Shown: positions 58,713-64,000 of the stretch, one piece after another
Position numbering within the stretch: position 1 is the stretch's first letter
Layout of the letters: every line of letters begins with the position of its first letter
DNA from: Aplidium turbinatum
Taxonomy: Eukaryota > Chordata > Ascidiacea > Aplousobranchia > Polyclinidae
Direction: 5' to 3'
Assembly: GCA_918807975.1 (NCBI GenBank)
Contig: OU964929.1
Coordinates: 18,741,197 to 18,805,196, forward strand
DNA: 64,000 nucleotides
Made by a program: the position numbers and the translations under genes
The notes under the pieces: generated by a model
Database searches by the model: none
The model's input: only the letters and a program-made list of their open reading frames with translations
Told to the model about the DNA's origin: nothing

Positions 58713-60129
58713 AACCTAATCTTGCAAATGGTGATAAGAACTACCATGCCCATGACTAAGTATTTAGCTAGTTAGTTTAAAAACTGAAACTCTTGCTAAA
58801 CCTGCATGTTGCTTCCTACATATAGTCTACTCGCAAAATAATCAATAAATCCAAAAGGGCTACCGTAATCTGCTAGGTTTATTGCCGACTGGTCAATAAT
58901 ACATACGGTAACTTAGCTTGATAGCAATTAAGTTATCTACCATATTTAATTTTCCAATAGACGAATATTAATGCAAGCTCTACAAAACTGAACTAGAACC
59001 ATCAAATTCCATGGAACTTCCTCACTAAACCTGTAAACCTCTGGTAAACTGCTTGAAATTATCACGTTTTGCAGTTTGCGGGCATCGAGAGCTGCCGCTT
59101 GATCCCTATCCAGTCAACCGTGACCGCTTTTCAACATCGCCGCCTGTTTAAAGCGCACGCGGATTCTATTGCCTATCTCTTGTATTTATATCTCTGGTTA
59201 GGGTAAAGGTTAGCGGAAACTGCGGAAAAATGTTTGCGGAAACTGCGATCAGCGAGGGTTAGGGTTAGAGCAGGGGTCACCAACCTTTTTTGCATGCGGG
59301 CCACTTTGGCACTAAGGAGAGCTGCGGCGGGCCGCACTAATAAATTTTTAGATAGGATGATTCTTATGCTAGAAAAGAACGCATTTCGTATCCATTATCC
59401 AGCGTTACATGTTGTTCATATCTATCTTGTTATTTTGGGCTCAAACTTTGTAATAATACGTCGCCTGGATTTGATTTGTTAAATTTCATCTGAAGAAAAC
59501 ATTATTGACCTATTGTGTTATTCGGTTACACTCAATTATTTCTCATTTACATTCTATTCAATTTGTTTGTCAAATTATACGGTCACATTGCGCTAGTTTC
59601 ATGCAGCCTAACAGGTCACACTGAGAGTCACTCAGTCATTTCTTTTATGACAGAACAATAGACCTATACCTTTTTTTAAACTGTGATTATTTTTGTATTG
59701 TAATACTGTTACTGAAAATGTTTTTACTCGTAGCCTTGTACTATTTATTGGCTTGAACTTTTCTTGGTTGCACTGAAGTTTAAACGCCCTTGCTACAAGA
59801 GTTTATTGATTTCAAAAGTTTTTCCTATTTTTAATCACCCGGAATAAAGTTTATATTTGAATAAAACCTCAGGACTTCACTTGAGGATCGCAGCAGCACA
59901 TGATTTCTTTTCTGTCATTAATATTACTGAACATCAGCTTATCTTGTTTCAACGTAATTTGCCGATGCTTGACATTTGTCACATTAAGAACTGGGAAGCA
60001 GCTGACTCGATGACTGATATAATCGTTCGCTGCTTCCTGTCTGTTGTGGTATTTAGATAGCTATGGTACTATTTTATTCGGATTGTGTATAATTGTACTG
60101 TACTATTGTCGCAACAGACAAAATAAAAG

Positions 60130-60172
60130 GTTTCTCTCTCTCACTCACTCACTCACTCACTCTCTCTCTTAG
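60130..60172 (+). repeat. CT/CTCA microsatellite
   Basis: CTCTCTCTCTCACTCACTCA and continuing CTCA/CTCT repeats in hAT-E. Confidence 0.85.
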
Positions 60173-61009
60173 AATACCGTAGCAACAAAACTAGTCGAAC
60201 AACGCTACTGCCAGGCCAAACTCCTTTAACAACACTTTTGACTTCTTTAACAATGCCTAAAAACGAGGCCACTTGTTTTATTTTATTCATCGCCAAGCAA
60301 TTAAGGGTGGTGTTGTGTTGTCACTTCGCTTCACAAAAGATATCTTGCAATTAACAGTTTTAGTAAACAAGGAAATGTTTGACACATCGCAATAGGCCTA
60401 CAGGCAACAATAGTGACCTGCAAACATATCAGCAAAAAATAGGCTCCAATAACAGGGAGAAAGAAACCAGGTAGCCTACCGGTACCATGAAACAAACGTT
60501 TGTTGAAATCACCTAAAAAACGTTTCTATCGTAACTAATGAACAGTGTTTCCTCTAAACAAGCAAGGACTTGGTTTTTCATCCTTTTTGTGAGAGTCTAT
60601 AAAACCGTGTCTTTGAATAATTATTAGACAACTACGGTATCACTTGCTGAGTTGCGGTGCTTATCAGTACGGTATGGCAAGAATTGTTGATTAACAACAT
60701 TTTGCTGTACTAAGCTAAATATTTTCATAAGCATAATAATTCCACTTTGTACGCGTTTTAATCAACCACTGGGACAGTGTGGCTGGACATAGCATTGAAA
60801 TAACTTCAGGCGACCCCCGCCTAGAACTACAATCTGATTGGTCGGTCGGTGGAATCGTATGCAAAGCGAAAATTTGCTTCCCGGAAAGCAGTGGTGCTGA
60901 AGTTAATTGAGGATTGGGGGGGGGGGGGGATAAATCTATATTTTATCAAATTTTTGACAAATTTGAACATAGGGGGAGATGCATATTTTTATACACAATT
61001 ATAGTGGTA

Positions 61010-62004
61010 GGGGAGACCCAGGTAAGTTGGCCCACTCTAAATAATTTTTTAAGTGCAATAGTTATTGTGACGTTTCATACGCATACCGAGGAAATGCTGT
61101 TGAAACTACCGTACATTATCACCAGGTTGGGAGGCTCTAGCAAGCAGTATAAACATGTGAGCACGATTTTTTATGAAAAATCACAATTTTTAATTTTTTT
61201 GGATTTTAGAATTTTTTAGATGTCGAGTGAGTTTTTTCTTACTATATAAGAAAGGTTATTATTTAGTGAGTGCAACACTAGAGTAGTTATTAAGGCTCAC
61301 TTTGACGGTGAAGCCGTTGTTAGAAGCTCAATAGTTTGACATAAATTTTAGTTTTTACAATATGGCTGCCATGCAGGGAAGTTGGCCCATTTCGTGGGTG
61401 GGTACGTTGGCCACCATGGCCAACTTGCCTTCATGAGACATTATATAGAATGATAATGGACTAATAAATACGATGACTTGTTTTTCAAGATTGAAGTATC
61501 AAGTATCCAAAGTAAGTAAATCGCGGCTTTACATCAGCATTAAGCAATCAATAACAATAATTCACTTCCTAACATCGTCTTTATGCCATAGATTACGACA
61601 ACTTATTACTAAACCATATTGTAATAATAAAATAATGGTAAGTAATTAGATCAAGAAAACCAATCGCGGAAATGTGTCTCAGCAGGTGTATGAAGCAGAG
61701 TTTGAGGAGAAAGAGCTTTTCTACTGTTTAATATACCAAGAGATAGACATGCTGGCTTCGTGGCCAACTTACCTTCCATGGTGGGCCAAATTACCTGCAC
61801 AGGCGGGTAAGACGGCCCATTTTAATTTTTTCGGAAAACTTGAAAAATTACATACTTAAGAATGTTGGTTTGATGCAAAAATATGTCTACTCCTAGAGTG
61901 ATGAATTCTCTATTTTTCAATAGCATTCGCTTTGACATATGTTTTGTTATTAGCTCACAAATTCAATTTTTCATTTTGCTGGGCCAACTTACCCGAGTCT
62001 CCCC
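61010..62004. mobile_element. 995-bp TIR element with TA duplication, nested in hAT-E
   Basis: Ends GGGGAGACCCAGGTAAGTTG and its near complement, each flanked by TA (61008-61009, 62005-62006). TAAGTTGGCCCA-type motifs recur in the interior in both orientations (61380, 61430, 61760, 61985). Non-coding. The GGGGAGAC end with TA matches the outer element F. Confidence 0.8.
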
Positions 62005-62344
62005 TACCAGTATTAAGTTAATTAAACAATCACCGGACCTCGGTAAATTAGCTGCTAACAGCATATTATAATATATAGATAAGAAATCATGGAAATAAAA
62101 GTGCTACCAGTGCTCTTGTGAATGACTGACTGCAAGATTAATAGCCTACAAAGAAAAATTGTTAGGCCTACCTCCAGTGAGATTTGAGCTTATAACCGTA
62201 GCGTAGACAGTAGACCAGAAACAACTCCAAGACAGTTTAGAACTGTGATCAAACATCAATAAAAGAGAAACAACAGAAGTTCGAGATGCTTGCTTGAAAC
62301 AACTAAATCGAAGTAACGGTATAACTTCATACCAAATATTTTTT

Positions 62345-62412
62345 CTAAACTATTGGGGGAGATGCTGTCAAAATATTGGGGGAGATGCTGTCAAAATATT
62401 GGGGGGATATAT
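62345..62412 (+). repeat. 26-bp tandem repeat, two to three units
   Basis: AAATATTGGGGGAGATGCTG units in tandem, the last passing into GGGGGGATATATCTCCCCC, a small palindrome. Confidence 0.75.
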
Positions 62413-62609
62413 CTCCCCCATCCCCCCCTACTTTGGCACCACTGCCGGAAAGTATTTTTTACCTTCATGCTCTTTAACTTCTCAAAAAAAGCATTTTTGG
62501 TTATAGGCTACTTGTACAGTTGTACTTGTACGCTGATACCTTTCGCAGGCCGCACAAAACAACTCGGCGGGCCGCATGCGGCCCGTGGGCCGCCATTTGA
62601 TGACCTCTG

Positions 62610-62870
62610 GGTTAGAGCATAGATTACTCTATGGTTAAAATTAGGGTAAGGTTTAGCAGAAACTGCGGAAAACTGTTTGCGGAAACTGCGATCAGCGAAG
62701 GTTAGGGTTAGAGCATAGATTACTCTATGGTTAGGGTTAGCGGAAATTGCGTAAAAATGTTTGCGGAAACTGCAATCAGCGGACTTCGGCTTTGAGCTAA
62801 TTTTTCTCACAATCTTTTCAGGGGGAAAATTTTAAAATGATTGCGGAAACTGCGATCAGCGACTTTGGCT
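62610..62870 (+). repeat. Tandem repeat of element F (target array for three transposons)
   Basis: Units of about 85-90 bp combine GGTTAGAGCATAGATTACTC, TATGGTTAGGGTTAGCGG and GTTTGCGGAAACTGCGATCA. Pieces of the same array remain at 33176-33227, 55900-55930 and 59197-59270, between the inserted elements. GGGTTAGGGTTAG is telomere-like but only one to two hexamers long. Confidence 0.8.
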
Positions 62871-63750
62871 TTTTTAATTTTTTCTCTCGATCTTTTCAAG
62901 GTACGAACTGTTCATGGTATGAACTAGGTTGCATCCTGCCATTCCTGCCTGCTTGAGTAAACATTTTTTATTTTTTTAGCTATGAAGTAAAATTTTTGGC
63001 TCTTTGCGAAACATCTTATGCGTCCCATGGCGTTAAAGATAGACACACATTTTTTGGTGTGTGTTAGCTGTAGTTGTTCCACAATACTGAGAAATAAATA
63101 AATTTTGGTCAAATGAACCATGCTTGAATATTTTAGGAAATTTGTTAGTCATGTCCTGATGGGGCTAGTTGGAAAATTGTAGATGGGGTTAGTTGGAAAA
63201 TGTTTTGAATACTTTTGAATTTTTAAATTGTGCTTTTGAAAGTAGTATAAGCTCTAATATACTTGTTTTTAGCACATTGTAAGGTTTTAGTTTGAACTTT
63301 GAATAACTTGGAAAGTACAAACGACTTAAAAATGATAAATTAAAAAAAATATTTTTTTCAATAGCCCCCTTGAAAAAGGCTCATGGCCTACTAGGGTCCA
63401 TAGCCCCCAGGATGGGAACCCTTGGTTTAAGTTAATTGGTTGTTGAATTTATTGCTTTTTTACTTGAAAGAAGTAAACTTATTTGCTTACAACGACAGGT
63501 AAATTGTTAACCTCATGACGTTTTCCAACTAACCCCATGATGTTTTCCAACTAACCCCAGACATAGGGTTAATTGGAAAATCAATTGTATGTTTGTTTAT
63601 TTTAAATTTCCATTAAAAGCTGAATTGACTCAATAGCCTACTTGTTTTTGGTTGTAAGATACAGCACACCATAGGTGATAATTTAAGCCGCTTCAAGTTG
63701 TCAGGTTATGCACCAGTTGTTTTAAATTTCACTTCGAAAGAAAAACTTTC
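62871..63750 (-). other. Right arm of element F; no gene seen
   Basis: Repeated GGGGCTAGTTGGAAAATTGT, GGGGTTAGTTGGAAAATG and their complements (63155, 63185, 63525-63560, 63745) mark the decayed arm. No coding domain. Confidence 0.5.
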
Positions 63751-63764
63751 CAACTAACCCCAGT

Positions 63765-63832
63765 TTCCGCTGACTGACTCCCCTGACTGACTCCCCTGAC
63801 TGACTAACCCCTGACTCCACCTGACCCACGCT
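63765..63832 (+). repeat. CTGACTGACTCCCC tandem repeat
   Basis: Three to four units of about 17 bp, last ones degenerate (ACTAACCCCTGACTCC). It overlaps the presumed right end of element F. Confidence 0.7.
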
Positions 63833-63929
63833 GCAGCCGATGGCAATGTATGTTTCCGGTTGTCTACTCTGCTTATGACTTAATTTTGGTACTACCCATT
63901 ACTCGAAATCGATCATTGGGTAAAAGCAA

Positions 63930-64000
63930 TTATCGTAAAGTTTCTTGCCCAGAAAAACAACAGCAAGTGCGGGTGGCTGGAGTCGAACATGCAGGCTCTT
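63930..64000 (-). repeat. SINE with tRNA-like box B, cut by the window end
   Basis: TTTCTTGCCCAGAAAAACAA followed by GGTGGCTGGAGTCGAACATG. The minus strand has GTTCGACTCC (box B) and the CTTGCCCA motif common in deuterostome SINEs. The tRNA head should continue past position 64000. Confidence 0.5.

Larger units (their letters stand above)
55931..59196 (-). mobile_element. P/THAP9-like DNA transposon, 3.27 kb
   Basis: Ends CAGAGATATAAATACAGAGA and the complement of TCTCTTGTATTTATATCTCTG. A perfect 7-bp duplication GTTAGGG flanks it (55924-55930, 59197-59203); P elements make 7-8 bp duplications. The interior holds a broken minus-strand gene with a THAP zinc finger and P-transposase-like motifs. 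A SINE 3' end is inserted at about 57483-57540. An unoccupied target, CTATGGTTAGGGTTAGCGG, is near 62727. Confidence 0.8.
59271..62609. mobile_element. hAT-E, 3.3 kb
   Basis: Ends CAGGGGTCACCAACC and TTTGATGACCTCTG with GCATGCGGGCC and GCCGCATGCGGCCCGTGGGC just inside. Perfect 8-bp duplication GGTTAGAG (59263-59270, 62610-62617), the same octamer as hAT-A. No transposase frame is evident; 59490-60900 shows no coding domain. It contains the MITE at 61010-62004. Confidence 0.85.
32857..63770. mobile_element. Outermost TIR element (F) of the nested stack, about 31 kb with insertions
   Basis: The left end, after TA, is GGGGAGACTGGGATTAGTTG; near 63750-63771 the plus strand reads CCAACTAACCCCAGTTTCC. 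Further in, GGGTGCAACCTAGTTCGTAC (about 33017) is answered in inverse order by a similar block at about 62895-62930. The right end is decayed and merges with CTGACTGACTCCCC repeats, so its exact limit and TA are not certain. If correct, F is one old element with an internal tandem repeat that received hAT-A, the P-like element and hAT-E. The MITE at 61010-62004 has closely similar GGGGAGAC ends with TA. Confidence 0.45.

Noticed and set aside
60908-62433. An extra TIR element bounded by G-runs inside hAT-E
   Set aside because: The G-rich ends are only loosely alike and I find no target duplication.
62610-62870. True telomere or interstitial telomeric array
   Set aside because: Only one or two TTAGGG units occur per 85-90 bp repeat, within a transposon.

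Overview
The window is metazoan nuclear DNA: spliced genes with GT-AG introns, low gene density and a very heavy load of cut-and-paste DNA transposons, LINE, SINE and Penelope-type remnants. I see no bacterial genes. The AT-rich introns and the mix of Merlin, Tigger, P, hAT and fold-back elements fit a marine invertebrate. I lean towards a tunicate, but the sequence alone does not prove that.

Layout. (1) 0.7-8.4 kb (+): exons of an immunoglobulin-superfamily cell-surface gene, whose third visible intron holds a 3.75 kb long-TIR transposon (3835-7584). (2) 12.5-17.8 kb: orphan coding-like fragments broken up by a LINE (13.86-16.23 kb), a small hAT MITE, a SINE end and a GGGCTGCCCA-type repeat. 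(3) 18.9-30.0 kb (+): a gene I can follow exon by exon to its stop, with the look of the DUF4806 family. Its introns hold fold-back elements and its third exon is split by a 4.6 kb Tigger/pogo element that still has a long transposase gene and carries a SINE. (4) 30.2-32.2 kb: a second unclassified long-TIR transposon with a broken transposase.

(5) 32.9-63.8 kb: a nested stack of transposons, the most striking part of the window. The outermost layer is a TIR element (about 32857-63770) holding a tandem repeat with telomere-like GGTTAGGGTTAG motifs. Three elements sit in that repeat: hAT-A (33228-55899), a P/THAP9-like element (55931-59196) and hAT-E (59271-62609). hAT-A holds hAT-B and a dispersed repeat X. 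X copy 1 is split by hAT-C (35390-51515), which is split by hAT-D (35736-51399), which is split by a 13.8 kb Merlin element (37044-50801). Most layers show their own terminal inverted repeats and target-site duplications (8 bp for hAT and Merlin, 7 bp for the P-like element), and several have an unoccupied copy of the target elsewhere in the window.

The Merlin element is unusual. Its terminal inverted repeats are arrays of 372/414 bp tandem units, about 15 on the left and 10 on the right in opposite orientation. Each unit has a short reading frame followed by AATAAA. Between the arms lie a decayed three-exon Merlin transposase and a canonical-looking hammerhead ribozyme core of Penelope type. 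All transposon calls rest on ends, duplications and motifs read by eye; no database search was possible.
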